Source of the DNA: Pseudomonas silvicola | GTDB taxonomy: Bacteria > Pseudomonadota > Gammaproteobacteria > Pseudomonadales > Pseudomonadaceae | Direction of reading: 5' to 3' | Assembly (NCBI RefSeq): GCF_026651855.1 | Contig: NZ_CP093280.1 | Location: 2,024,001-2,088,000, forward strand | DNA: 64,000 nucleotides | Shown here: piece by piece, positions 10,385-20,200 of the stretch | Layout of the letters: each line of letters starts with the position of its first letter | Numbering within the stretch: the stretch's first letter is position 1 | Made by a program: the position numbers and the translations under genes | The notes under the pieces: model-generated | The model's database searches: none | What the model saw: only the letters and a program-made list of their open reading frames with translations | Told to the model about the DNA's origin: nothing

Positions 10385-11548
10385 TTACTGCACTTCTTCC
10401 GTGGCACTCGGCGCCGGTGGCGGCCGCAGGCCCACTTCGGCGGTCAGCTTCTTCTCCTTGCCATTGCGCATGATCTGGATCTCGATGCGGTCGTTCGGCT
10501 TGGTGCGCGCCACCTGGTTCATGGACTTGCGCCCGTCACCGGCTGGCTGGCCGTCGATGCTCAGGATGACGTCGCCCAGTTGCAGGCCGGCTTTCTGCGC
10601 CGGGCCGTCGCGGAAGATGCCAGCGACGACGATGCCGGGCCGGTCTTTCAGGCCGAAGGAGTCGGCCAGCTCCTGGGTCAGCGGCTGTACTTCGATGCCC
10701 AGCCAGCCGCGGATCACCTGGCCGTGCTCGATGATCGATTTCATCACCTCCAGCGCCAGCTTGATCGGGATGGCGAAGCCGATGCCCTGGGAGCCACCGG
10801 ACTTGGAGAAGATAGCCGTGTTGATACCGGTCAGGTTGCCGTTGGCGTCCACCAGCGCGCCACCGGAGTTGCCCGGGTTGATGGCGGCGTCAGTCTGGAT
10901 GAAGTCTTCATAGGTGTTCAGGCCCAATTGGTTGCGGCCCGTGGCGCTGATGATGCCCATTGTCACGGTCTGGCCGACGCCGAACGGATTGCCGATGGCG
11001 AGCGCCACGTCCCCGATGCGGATATTGTCGGAGCGGCCGATGGTAATCGAGGGCAGGTTCTGCAGGTCGATCTTGAGCACCGCCAGGTCCGTCTCCGGGT
11101 CGCTGCCTATGACCCGGGCCAGGGTTTCACGGCCGTCCTTGAGGGCCACCACGATCTGGTCGGCGTTGGCCACCACGTGGTTGTTGGTCAGCAGGTAGCC
11201 TTCGGGGCTCATGATCACGCCCGAACCGAGGCTTGACTCCATACGCCGCTGCTTGGGCAGGTTGTCGCCGAAGAAACGGCGAAATTGCGGGTCTTCGAAC
11301 AAGGGGTGGCTGGTCTTGTTCGCGACCTTGGTGGTGTACAGGTTGACCACGGCGGGTGCCGCCAGCACCACGGCGTCGGCATAGGTGACGGGGCCCTGGA
11401 CCACGCTGGAGGAACTCTGGGCCACTTGTTGCAGGTTGACGTCCTGGCTGGGCAAGCCCACCAGTTGCGGGAAACGCTGAATGATCAGCAAGGCGATGAG
11501 TAAACCAGTCAGCAGCGGCCAGCCAAAATAACGCAGTGCCTTGAACAT
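10385..11548 (-). CDS. algW: DegS-type periplasmic serine protease AlgW
   Basis: Membrane-anchored HtrA protease. In Pseudomonas, AlgW senses misfolded outer-membrane proteins through its PDZ domain and makes the first cut in MucA, releasing sigma factor AlgU. It has 387 residues. There is an N-terminal anchor (about 8-24), then a trypsin-like domain with His in LLTNNHVV, Asp in ETDLAVLK and Ser in NPGNSGGALV, then one PDZ domain (from about residue 275). The single PDZ and the anchor separate it from MucD/DegP. Confidence 0.93.
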   Translation of the reverse strand: MFKALRYFGWPLLTGLLIALLIIQRFPQLVGLPSQDVNLQQVAQSSSSVVQGPVTYADAVVLAAPAVVNLYTTKVANKTSHPLFEDPQFRRFFGDNLPKQRRMESSLGSGVIMSPEGYLLTNNHVVANADQIVVALKDGRETLARVIGSDPETDLAVLKIDLQNLPSITIGRSDNIRIGDVALAIGNPFGVGQTVTMGIISATGRNQLGLNTYEDFIQTDAAINPGNSGGALVDANGNLTGINTAIFSKSGGSQGIGFAIPIKLALEVMKSIIEHGQVIRGWLGIEVQPLTQELADSFGLKDRPGIVVAGIFRDGPAQKAGLQLGDVILSIDGQPAGDGRKSMNQVARTKPNDRIEIQIMRNGKEKKLTAEVGLRPPPAPSATEEVQ

Positions 11549-11671
11549 TTAACGGATCCTGGGAATTTGCTAAGGAGCGCAAGCCATTCCCCAGGGCGGG
11601 GGGGAGGCTCATAATGGGCGCCATTATACGAGGGCTTGCGCCGCTCTGAACTGCCTATTTAGGAGTCTTTT

Positions 11672-12430
11672 ATGGCTGTTGCACTGAGCACACTGGTGGA
11701 GGAAGCCGATCGCTACCTCAGCAGCGGAAAAATCCAGGATTATTGCCCCAATGGCCTGCAGGTGGAAGGCCGTCCGCAGGTGATGCGCATCGTCAGTGGC
11801 GTGACCGCCAGCCAGGCGCTGCTGGACGCGGCGGTGGAAGCCGGGGCGGACCTGGTGCTGGTGCACCATGGCTATTTCTGGAAGGGCGAAAACCCCTGCG
11901 TGGTTGGCATGAAGCAGCGGCGCCTGAAAACCCTGCTCAAGCACGACATCAGCCTGTTGGCCTACCACCTGCCCCTGGACCTGCACCCGGAAGTGGGCAA
12001 CAACGTACAGTTGGCGCGCCAGCTGGACATCACCGTGGAAGGGCCACTGGACCCGGACAACCCGCGCGTGGTGGGCCTGGTGGGTTCGCTGGTCGAGCCC
12101 GTGACCGCCCGCGACTTTGCCCGCCGGGTGCAGGAAGCCCTGGGCCGTGAACCCCTGTTGATCGAGGGACAGGAGATGATCCGACGGGTGGGCTGGTGCA
12201 CGGGTGGGGGGCAGGGTTACATCGACCAGGCGATCGCCGCGGGTGCCGACCTGTACATCAGCGGGGAGGCCTCGGAGCAGACCTTCCACAGCGCCCGGGA
12301 AAACGGCGTCAGCTTCATCGCCGCCGGCCACCATGCCACCGAGCGCTATGGCGTCCAGGCCCTGGGCGACTACCTGGCACGGCGCTTCGCCGTGGAGCAC
12401 ATCTTCATCGATTGCCCCAACCCGATCTGA
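11672..12430 (+). CDS. Nif3-like dinuclear metal centre protein (YbgI type)
   Basis: Conserved 252-residue protein of the Nif3/YbgI family, a toroidal hexamer with a two-metal site. Its exact reaction is unsettled; GTP cyclohydrolase I type 2 is a database name, not a proven role here. Metal motifs include LVHHGYFWKGENP near residues 64-76 and FIAAGHHATERYGV near residues 213-226. TAGGAG precedes the ATG. It is divergent from algW. Confidence 0.9.
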   Translation: MAVALSTLVEEADRYLSSGKIQDYCPNGLQVEGRPQVMRIVSGVTASQALLDAAVEAGADLVLVHHGYFWKGENPCVVGMKQRRLKTLLKHDISLLAYHLPLDLHPEVGNNVQLARQLDITVEGPLDPDNPRVVGLVGSLVEPVTARDFARRVQEALGREPLLIEGQEMIRRVGWCTGGGQGYIDQAIAAGADLYISGEASEQTFHSARENGVSFIAAGHHATERYGVQALGDYLARRFAVEHIFIDCPNPI

Positions 12431-12613
12431 AGTCGCCAGCCCCACACGGGGCAACGCCCGGCTGAGATGCCAGGCGCCGCCAAACCTGCGGGCATATTCT
12501 TATACTGCTTCGTTCTAACCACCCAATTAGATAGAAGAGGCCGCTGTGCTAGAGTGGGCGGCTCGAACACGGCCCGCAGGCCGTCCATAACGAATGTAAT
12601 TCCGTGAGTAGCC
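12431..12613 (+). other. cysD upstream region
   Basis: A 183-bp gap before cysD. It contains TATACT at 12501-12506, a plausible -10 without a clear -35, and a dyad-like TTCTAACC...AGATAGAA. CysB control of cys genes is established knowledge, but I cannot assign a CysB site from sequence alone. Confidence 0.3.
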
Positions 12614-13531
12614 ATGGTCGACAAACTGACGCATTTGAAACAGTTGGAGGCAGAGAGCATCCACATCATCCGTGAGGTGGCTGCCGAGTTCGATAACCCG
12701 GTGATGCTCTACTCCATCGGTAAAGACTCTGCCGTGATGCTGCACCTGGCACGCAAGGCGTTCTTCCCAGGCAAGCTGCCGTTCCCGGTCATGCACGTGG
12801 ACACCCAGTGGAAGTTTCAGGAGATGTACAAGTTCCGGGACCGCATGGTCGAAGAACTGGGCCTGGACCTGCTGGTGCACGTCAACCCCGAAGGTGTGGC
12901 CCAGGGCATCAACCCGTTCACCCACGGCAGCTCCAAGCACACCGACATCATGAAAACCCAGGGCCTGAAACAGGCGCTGGACAAGTACGGCTTCGACGCC
13001 GCCTTCGGTGGCGCGCGCCGCGACGAAGAAAAGTCGCGTGCCAAGGAGCGTGTCTATTCGTTCCGTGACAGCAAGCACCGCTGGGACCCGAAGAACCAGC
13101 GCCCCGAGCTGTGGAACGTCTACAACGGCAAGGTCAACAAGGGCGAGTCCATTCGCGTGTTCCCCCTGTCGAACTGGACCGAGCTGGACATCTGGCAGTA
13201 CATCTACCTGGAAGGCATCCCGATCGTGCCGCTGTACTTCGCTGCCGAGCGTGACGTGATCGAGAAAAACGGCACGCTGATCATGATCGACGACGATCGC
13301 ATCCTCGAGCACCTCAGCGAGGAAGAAAAGGCACGGATCGTCAAGAAGAAAGTGCGTTTCCGTACCCTTGGCTGCTACCCGTTGACGGGCGCGGTGGAGT
13401 CGGAGGCCGAGAGCCTGACCGACATCATTCAGGAAATGCTCCTGACGCGAACTTCCGAGCGCCAGGGCCGGGTCATCGACCACGATGGCGCCGGTTCGAT
13501 GGAAGACAAGAAACGTCAAGGCTATTTCTAA
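12614..13531 (+). CDS. cysD: Sulfate adenylyltransferase subunit 2 CysD
   Basis: Catalytic subunit of ATP sulfurylase; with the GTPase CysN it makes adenosine 5'-phosphosulfate (APS) from sulfate and ATP. The 305 residues are complete. The PP-loop [10 protein letters not shown] lies at residues 34-43, [16 protein letters not shown] near residue 134, and [14 protein letters not shown] near the end. It lies 14 nt before cysN. From residue 85 (position 12866) onward, this gene's 3' part is repeated identically at 15826-16491 as the tail of a chimeric ORF. This copy looks fully functional. Confidence 0.96.
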   Translation: MVDKLTHLKQLEAESIHIIREVAAEFDNPVMLYSIGKDSAVMLHLARKAFFPGKLPFPVMHVDTQWKFQEMYKFRDRMVEELGLDLLVHVNPEGVAQGINPFTHGSSKHTDIMKTQGLKQALDKYGFDAAFGGARRDEEKSRAKERVYSFRDSKHRWDPKNQRPELWNVYNGKVNKGESIRVFPLSNWTELDIWQYIYLEGIPIVPLYFAAERDVIEKNGTLIMIDDDRILEHLSEEEKARIVKKKVRFRTLGCYPLTGAVESEAESLTDIIQEMLLTRTSERQGRVIDHDGAGSMEDKKRQGYF

Positions 13532-13665
13532 GTTAGGGTCAGACCATGTCGCACCAATCCGATTTGATCAGCGAGGACATCCTCGCCTACCTGGGCCAGC
13601 ACGAGCGCAAGGAGCTGCTGCGCTTCCTGACCTGTGGCAACGTCGATGACGGCAAGAGCACCCTG
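12866..13665 (+). repeat. Duplicated block B, copy 1 (cysD 3' part to cysN P-loop)
   Basis: An 800-bp block holding the cysD 3' part, the 14-bp gap and the first 40 codons of cysN. It recurs at 15826-16625 (offset 2,960 bp) with no difference I could find by eye. It is bounded by the 16-mer at 12866-12881 and the 15-mer at 13651-13665. Confidence 0.95.
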
Positions 13666-16491
13666 ATCGGGCGCCTGCTGCACGACTCCAAGATGATCTA
13701 CGAAGATCACCTGGAAGCCATTACCCGTGATTCCAAGAAAGTCGGCACCACCGGTGAGGACATCGACCTGGCACTGCTGGTGGACGGCCTGCAGGCCGAG
13801 CGCGAGCAAGGCATCACCATCGACGTGGCCTACCGCTACTTCTCGACCGCCAAGCGCAAGTTCATCATCGCCGACACCCCCGGCCACGAGCAGTACACCC
13901 GTAACATGGCCACGGGTGCCTCTACCTGTGACCTGGCGATCATTCTGGTCGACGCCCGCTATGGCGTTCAGACCCAGACTCGCCGCCACAGCTACATTGC
14001 GTCATTGCTGGGCATCAAGCATATCGTCGTGGCCATCAACAAGATGGACCTCAAGGGTTTCGACGAAGCCGTTTTCGAGGAAATCAAGGCCGATTACCTG
14101 AAGTTCGCCGAAGGTATCGCCTTGAAGCCGACCAGCCTGCACTTCGTGCCGATGTCGGCCCTCAAGGGCGACAACGTGGTGAATCACAGCGAACGGTCGC
14201 CGTGGTACACCGGCCAGACGCTGATGGAAATCCTCGAAACCGTGGAAGTGGCTGCCGACCGCAACCTCACCGACCTGCGTTTCCCGGTCCAGTACGTCAA
14301 TCGTCCGAACCTGAACTTCCGCGGCTTTGCCGGCACCCTGGCCAGCGGCATCGTGCACAAGGGCGACGAAGTGGTGGTGTTGCCATCGGGCAAGAGCAGC
14401 CGCGTCAAATCCATCGTCACCTTCGAAGGCGAACTGGAGCAGGCCGGTCCTGGCCAGGCCGTGACTTTGACCATGGAAGACGAGATCGATATCTCCCGTG
14501 GCGACCTGCTGGTGCACGCCGATAACGTGCCAGCTGTGACCGACAGCTTCGATGCCATGCTGGTGTGGATGGCGGAAGAGCCGATGCTGCCGGGCAAGAA
14601 ATACGACATCAAGCGCGCCACCAGCTACGTGCCGGGCTCCATCGCCAGCATCGTCCACAAGGTCGACGTCAACACCTTGGCCGAAGGCCCGGGCAGCGCG
14701 CTGGCGCTGAATGAGATCGGTCGTGTGAAGGTCGCGCTGGACGCCTCCATCGCCCTGGACGGCTACGACAGCAACCGCACCACCGGTGCGTTCATCGTCA
14801 TCGACCGCCTGACCAACGGCACCGTCGGCGCTGGCATGATCATCGCACCGCCAGTGGTGCCGCATGGTTCGGCCAGCCACCACGGCAAACTGGCCCATGT
14901 GGCCACCGAGGAGCGTGCCCTGCGCTTTGGCCAGCAGCCCGCCACCGTGCTGTTCAGCGGCCTGTCGGGCGCTGGCAAGAGCACCCTGATCGGGCGCCTG
15001 CTGCACGACTCCAAGATGATCTACGAAGATCACCTGGAAGCCATTACCCGTGATTCCAAGAAAGTCGGCACCACCGGTGAGGACATCGACCTGGCACTGC
15101 TGGTGGACGGCCTGCAGGCCGAGCGCGAGCAAGGCATCACCATCGACGTGGCCTACCGCTACTTCTCGACCGCCAAGCGCAAGTTCATCATCGCCGACAC
15201 CCCCGGCCACGAGCAGTACACCCGTAACATGGCCACGGGTGCCTCTACCTGTGACCTGGCGATCATTCTGGTCGACGCCCGCTATGGCGTTCAGACCCAG
15301 ACTCGCCGCCACAGCTACATTGCGTCATTGCTGGGCATCAAGCATATCGTCGTGGCCATCAACAAGATGGACCTCAAGGGTTTCGACGAAGCCGTTTTCG
15401 AGGAAATCAAGGCCGATTACCTGAAGTTCGCCGAAGGTATCGCCTTGAAGCCGACCAGCCTGCACTTCGTGCCGATGTCGGCCCTCAAGGGCGACAACGT
15501 GGTGAATCACAGCGAACGGTCGCCGTGGTACACCGGCCAGACGCTGATGGAAATCCTCGAAACCGTGGAAGTGGCTGCCGACCGCAACCTCACCGACCTG
15601 CGTTTCCCGGTCCAGTACGTCAATCGTCCGAACCTGAACTTCCGCGGCTTTGCCGGCACCCTGGCCAGCGGCATCGTGCACAAGGGCGACGAAGTGGTGG
15701 TGTTGCCATCGGGCAAGAGCAGCCGCGTCAAATCCATCGTCACCTTCGAAGGCGAACTGGAGCAGGCCGGTCCTGGCCAGGCCGTGACTTTGACCATGGA
15801 AGACGAGATCGATATCTCCCGTGGCGACCTGCTGGTGCACGTCAACCCCGAAGGTGTGGCCCAGGGCATCAACCCGTTCACCCACGGCAGCTCCAAGCAC
15901 ACCGACATCATGAAAACCCAGGGCCTGAAACAGGCGCTGGACAAGTACGGCTTCGACGCCGCCTTCGGTGGCGCGCGCCGCGACGAAGAAAAGTCGCGTG
16001 CCAAGGAGCGTGTCTATTCGTTCCGTGACAGCAAGCACCGCTGGGACCCGAAGAACCAGCGCCCCGAGCTGTGGAACGTCTACAACGGCAAGGTCAACAA
16101 GGGCGAGTCCATTCGCGTGTTCCCCCTGTCGAACTGGACCGAGCTGGACATCTGGCAGTACATCTACCTGGAAGGCATCCCGATCGTGCCGCTGTACTTC
16201 GCTGCCGAGCGTGACGTGATCGAGAAAAACGGCACGCTGATCATGATCGACGACGATCGCATCCTCGAGCACCTCAGCGAGGAAGAAAAGGCACGGATCG
16301 TCAAGAAGAAAGTGCGTTTCCGTACCCTTGGCTGCTACCCGTTGACGGGCGCGGTGGAGTCGGAGGCCGAGAGCCTGACCGACATCATTCAGGAAATGCT
16401 CCTGACGCGAACTTCCGAGCGCCAGGGCCGGGTCATCGACCACGATGGCGCCGGTTCGATGGAAGACAAGAAACGTCAAGGCTATTTCTAA
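13546..16491 (+). CDS. Chimeric CysN - CysN - CysD fusion (rearranged cysNC)
   Basis: A 981-residue open frame that should have been CysNC. Residues 1 to about 465 are a complete CysN, the ATP sulfurylase GTPase: P-loop GNVDDGKS 31-38, [11 protein letters not shown] from 110, NKMD 165-168. At the start of the CysC domain the CysC P-loop [10 protein letters not shown] (ending at 481) switches into CysN again. Residues 477-765 repeat CysN 36-324, including a second NKMD at 606-609. At DLLVH (761-765) it switches to CysD, and 761-981 equal CysD 85-305, without the PP-loop. The first CysN domain may work; the CysD tail cannot bind ATP as CysD does. Either a real rearrangement or an assembly error. 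Confidence 0.85.
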   Translation: MSHQSDLISEDILAYLGQHERKELLRFLTCGNVDDGKSTLIGRLLHDSKMIYEDHLEAITRDSKKVGTTGEDIDLALLVDGLQAEREQGITIDVAYRYFSTAKRKFIIADTPGHEQYTRNMATGASTCDLAIILVDARYGVQTQTRRHSYIASLLGIKHIVVAINKMDLKGFDEAVFEEIKADYLKFAEGIALKPTSLHFVPMSALKGDNVVNHSERSPWYTGQTLMEILETVEVAADRNLTDLRFPVQYVNRPNLNFRGFAGTLASGIVHKGDEVVVLPSGKSSRVKSIVTFEGELEQAGPGQAVTLTMEDEIDISRGDLLVHADNVPAVTDSFDAMLVWMAEEPMLPGKKYDIKRATSYVPGSIASIVHKVDVNTLAEGPGSALALNEIGRVKVALDASIALDGYDSNRTTGAFIVIDRLTNGTVGAGMIIAPPVVPHGSASHHGKLAHVATEERALRFGQQPATVLFSGLSGAGKSTLIGRLLHDSKMIYEDHLEAITRDSKKVGTTGEDIDLALLVDGLQAEREQGITIDVAYRYFSTAKRKFIIADTPGHEQYTRNMATGASTCDLAIILVDARYGVQTQTRRHSYIASLLGIKHIVVAINKMDLKGFDEAVFEEIKADYLKFAEGIALKPTSLHFVPMSALKGDNVVNHSERSPWYTGQTLMEILETVEVAADRNLTDLRFPVQYVNRPNLNFRGFAGTLASGIVHKGDEVVVLPSGKSSRVKSIVTFEGELEQAGPGQAVTLTMEDEIDISRGDLLVHVNPEGVAQGINPFTHGSSKHTDIMKTQGLKQALDKYGFDAAFGGARRDEEKSRAKERVYSFRDSKHRWDPKNQRPELWNVYNGKVNKGESIRVFPLSNWTELDIWQYIYLEGIPIVPLYFAAERDVIEKNGTLIMIDDDRILEHLSEEEKARIVKKKVRFRTLGCYPLTGAVESEAESLTDIIQEMLLTRTSERQGRVIDHDGAGSMEDKKRQGYF
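13651..14518 (+). repeat. Duplicated block C, copy 1 (cysN core)
   Basis: An 868-bp segment of cysN from the P-loop codons to DLLVH. It recurs at 14974-15841, offset 1,323 bp (441 codons), with no difference I could find by eye. It is bounded by GGCAAGAGCACCCTG (13651-13665) and GACCTGCTGGTGCACG (14503-14518). Confidence 0.95.
14974..15841 (+). repeat. Duplicated block C, copy 2
   Basis: Second copy of the cysN core. It is entered through the CysC P-loop 15-mer at 14974-14988 and left through the 16-mer at 15826-15841, where sequence passes into cysD. Both joins keep frame. Confidence 0.95.
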
Positions 16492-16625
16492 GTTAGGGTC
16501 AGACCATGTCGCACCAATCCGATTTGATCAGCGAGGACATCCTCGCCTACCTGGGCCAGCACGAGCGCAAGGAGCTGCTGCGCTTCCTGACCTGTGGCAA
16601 CGTCGATGACGGCAAGAGCACCCTG
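15826..16625 (+). repeat. Duplicated block B, copy 2
   Basis: Second copy of the cysD 3' part, the gap with its ribosome site, and the cysN start. It is left through the 15-mer at 16611-16625 into the unique cysC remainder. Confidence 0.95.
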
Positions 16626-17084
16626 GCCTATGCCGTGGAGCGCAAGCTGTTCGACATGGGCCGCGCGGTGTTCGTGCTGGACGGCCAGAACCTGCGTCAC
16701 GACCTGAACAAGGGCCTGCCGCAGGACCGTGCCGGCCGTACCGAGAACTGGCGTCGTGCCGCCCACGTGGCGCGTCAGTTCAACGAAGCGGGCCTGCTGA
16801 CCCTGGCTGCCTTCGTGGCGCCGGACGCCGAAGGCCGTGAACAGGCCAAGGCCCTGATCGGTGCTGACCGCTTGTTGACCGTGTACGTGCAGGCTTCACC
16901 GCAGGTATGCGCCGAGCGTGACCCGCAAGGGCTGTACGCCGCCGGCGGGGACAACATCCCCGGCGAGTCCTTCCCCTACGACGTGCCGCTCAATGCCGAC
17001 CTGGTGGTCGACACCCAGAGCGTGTCGCTGGAAGAAGGCGTCAAGCAGGTACTGGACCTGTTGCGCAAGCGCGGCGCTATCTAA
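16506..17084 (+). CDS. cysC: APS kinase CysC with a CysN-derived N terminus
   Basis: A 192-residue frame whose first 40 residues are the CysN N terminus ([10 protein letters not shown] to DDGKSTL) and whose residues 41-192 are the CysC part of CysNC ([20 protein letters not shown] onward). APS kinase phosphorylates APS to PAPS. The hybrid P-loop GNVDDGKST still fits GxxxxGK[ST], and [13 protein letters not shown] and the rest of the kinase are present. Activity is therefore possible but unproven. The start and upstream sequence duplicate those of cysN. In a normal genome these codons end a 633-residue CysNC. Confidence 0.8.
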   Translation: MSHQSDLISEDILAYLGQHERKELLRFLTCGNVDDGKSTLAYAVERKLFDMGRAVFVLDGQNLRHDLNKGLPQDRAGRTENWRRAAHVARQFNEAGLLTLAAFVAPDAEGREQAKALIGADRLLTVYVQASPQVCAERDPQGLYAAGGDNIPGESFPYDVPLNADLVVDTQSVSLEEGVKQVLDLLRKRGAI

Positions 17085-17100
17085 GCACTGCCATGCTCAC

Positions 17101-17130
17101 CCAACCCCGCTTCGGCGGGGTTGGTCGTTT
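17101..17130 (+). terminator. Terminator after the cys genes
   Basis: A perfect 10-bp stem CCAACCCCGC / GCGGGGTTGG with a TTCG loop (17101-17124), followed by TCGTTT. It closes the sulfate-activation operon. Confidence 0.88.
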
Positions 17131-17224
17131 CCAGGGGAAGCAAACCCAGCGGTAGATCGTTACCACCTGGCGGGGCGTTGTTCGCGGTGTGATGCGCGGA
17201 CCTCATCCAGACAGGACCCCGTTC

Positions 17225-20200
17225 ATGAACGATCTCTACTCCCTCAGTGCCCAGGTCGCACGATTGGCGCCGCTGGCCAGCAGTGTCAGCAAGCACTTCG
17301 CCGGGCGCCCGACCTTGCAGGATGCCGCCCGGCAGGTACTGACCATGCAGTTGGCGCTGCTGTACCCCGACTTGGCCATCGACCCCGCGCGCCTGGAACT
17401 GCTGGCGCCCATCAAGGACCCTGGCACTGGCCGGTTCGGCGGTTACCACCGCACCCTGATGACCGACGCATTGATGCGCCGCTACCTGGTCGATGAAAAC
17501 ATCCTGCTGATGCCGGGCTATCACTTGCTGACCCATGAAGGTGGGGCTGAGCAGCCCGGCGCACTGGCCGTGGATATCAAGCAGGTGCAGCGCATCGTCA
17601 ACGAATGGGGCCCGCAACTGTTGAATGTCCATGGGCAGGCCCTGTGTGATTACTGGAACGTAGTCCAGCTTGGCGGCGGCAACCGCTGGAAGTGGCTGGC
17701 CGCATGGCTGCAGACCCGGTTGAAGCGGTGCGTGGAGCGCGACCACAAGGCGGGGGCGCTGGACCAGGACCAGGCTGCCACCGCCATGGCGTTGGTCACA
17801 CTGCCCGACGCCCTGCACCGCAGGCAATACAGTGGCGATGCCCTGCGGGCCTCGCTGATCGGCCTAAAACCTGCCGGTGACGATGCGGCCAGCGTGGCGC
17901 AGGTCACCCATGCGCTGGTGATTCAGCGGCACGTCAGCCTTGATGATCGAGACGTCGTCCTGCTGTATACGCCCCTCAAGGGTATCGAGGCCTTCGCCAG
18001 CCTGGACGCCTTGGCCGTCAGTGTGGCCAAGCTGTTGCCGCCTCAGTTCTCGCCCTCGGCCATCCGCCTGGCACTCTATGAGCCTGATGAAAGCGTGTTC
18101 GAGGTGCAGGCCAAGGCCATCCTCGCCCAGCAACTGGCAGCCGTGCAGGCAGTGGGCGCGCGCTGCCGGGCCGAAGCCAGCACCGTCAGCGAACTGGAGC
18201 GGCAAGTGGAGCGCGTGACCTGCCTGTTCGAGGTGGATACCGCCGAGGAGGTGGCCGAACTCAAGTCCGTGGAGGGCGCTGTGCCCCAGTGGTTGCTGGC
18301 GGCGAGCAGCGCTGATCGGCGCGCGTACTCCCTGCATCTGGCCGACCTGGCCATACTGCGCCAGCAGCAGGGTGGGCGTGTGTTTACCGATGGTATCGCG
18401 TCGATCATGACGTTCGCCCGTCAAGCGTTGAGCGAAGCGATCGCCAAGGCCCATCCACAGGCGCCCGTTACACTGCTCGATGATGTGCAGGTGCATATCC
18501 TCACCCTGCCCGATGCGCCGATGAGTATCGTCGACGGCGGGCACAGGACGATGGTCGACCAGACCATCAGCCTGGTCCAACTGGCGGTGATGAACCTGGC
18601 AGGTCGCCCCAGGGGCCATTTGATCGTCGAGCCCAGGCAAGGGGCAACCTTGCCGGCCTGGGTCGATAAGGCGGCCATCGAGGCGCTGGTGACCCGGGTG
18701 GATGTCGGCGGGGCCTACATCAGCATGCTGCGGGCCAGGCTGCGCGACAATGAGGTCGAAGCAGCGGGGCGCAAAAGCAACTTCACGGCACAATTGGCCA
18801 TTCAACTGCCGATGCTTGCCCTGGAGAACAAGATCCGCCAGCAGCAGGGTTTCACCGAGCGCGGCCAACGCCTGGTCGCCCAGGTGCTGGCGCATCCACA
18901 GGCGGCAAGTGTGGACGGCCATGCCGTATCGATGAAAACCCTTGGCTTCAAGGCGGCGGCGAACCGGTCCCCTGACCGGGTGCAGAACATGTTTGTGATG
19001 GGGGCCGTGGACGGTACCGGCACCCAGGTTCTTTACCGGCCATTGTTCACGCCGGCGTTGATGGAGTTCGACAGTGGCGAGGCGTTGCTGGACGCCATTG
19101 CCGAGCCCGGTGCGCTGCAGGACAGTGTGTTGGATTGGCTCGAGCCCGCCACACGCAAAGTGTATGCCCAGGGTGGTTTCAAGGAACCGCACGTGGCGCG
19201 CTTTGGCCTCGGTTCAGACGCCGCCGTGCTGGAGCCGCCGGCACCCGCTCGCTTGAGCCTGGCGCCGATGGCGGGGCCGTTGCTCGCTGGCCTCTATGAG
19301 CAAAGTGTGGAAGCCTTGATCACGGTGGCCAGGCGGCAGTCCCTGTCCAGTGAGCAGAGCCGCTGGATCAATTATCAGGCATTGGCCTGGACGCTCTTCA
19401 ATGCCTTGTTGCCCGTATTTTCCGGACCTTTGGCCACGGCCGGCTGGATGATTCAGGCCATCACCAGCCTGGGTATCGCCCTGGACGCCCGTGTACAGGG
19501 CAAGAATGAGGCCGTCACTGACACCCTTGCCGATCTGTTTTTCAATGTCGCGCTGGTGCTGTTGACTCACGGCGTCAGCCAAGCGCCCTGGATCAAGGCG
19601 TATCCCGAAGCGCTGCCTGCCACGGTGGAACCGTTGGTGGCCTCCAGATTCGATCTGCGGCCCGTGGAGGCTAGCCAGGTTGCCAGTGAATTGAGTTTCA
19701 GCTGGTCGCGGGCCAACCACCGCTTGACCCGCGAGGACCTTGATCGGCTGATGGGGTTTGAAGTGGCCAAGCCCGCGACGTTGGGCGAACCAGTGCCCCA
19801 CGGCGCGTTGCAAGGGCTTTACCAGGATGGCCAGCGTTGGCTGGTGAGCCTGGACGGGCATTTCTTTCAGGTCAGCCTTGATGAGGGCCAGGCGCGCATC
19901 GTCGACACCGCGCGTCCCGACCATCCCGGCCCTTGGCTGGAGCGCGATGAGGTGCACCGCTGGCGCCTTGACCTGAGCTTGCGCCTGCGCGGTGGTAGCC
20001 CGAAGCGCAACATCGAGCAACAGCGTGCGCAGAACCTGGCCCGCAAGCTCGAATGCGGGCGCATCGTCAGCGAGTTCAATGCCACGCGTACCGAGATGAA
20101 CGTCAAGGTCAACGTGCTGATCCGCAAGATCGGGGTAGCTGCAGCGGCCAACGATCTGGCAGTGGTTCAGCGCTTGCGCGAGCGCCTGTCGGCCGAAACG

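Noticed and set aside
13546-16491. Interpretation as an evolved multi-enzyme CysN-CysN-CysD protein
   Set aside because: The repeated blocks show no differences from their sources and the CysD part lacks its PP-loop. It is a recent rearrangement or an artefact, not a selected fusion.
12614-17084. Duplication by an insertion sequence or transposon
   Set aside because: No transposase, terminal inverted repeats or target-site duplications; the joins fall in coding microhomology instead.
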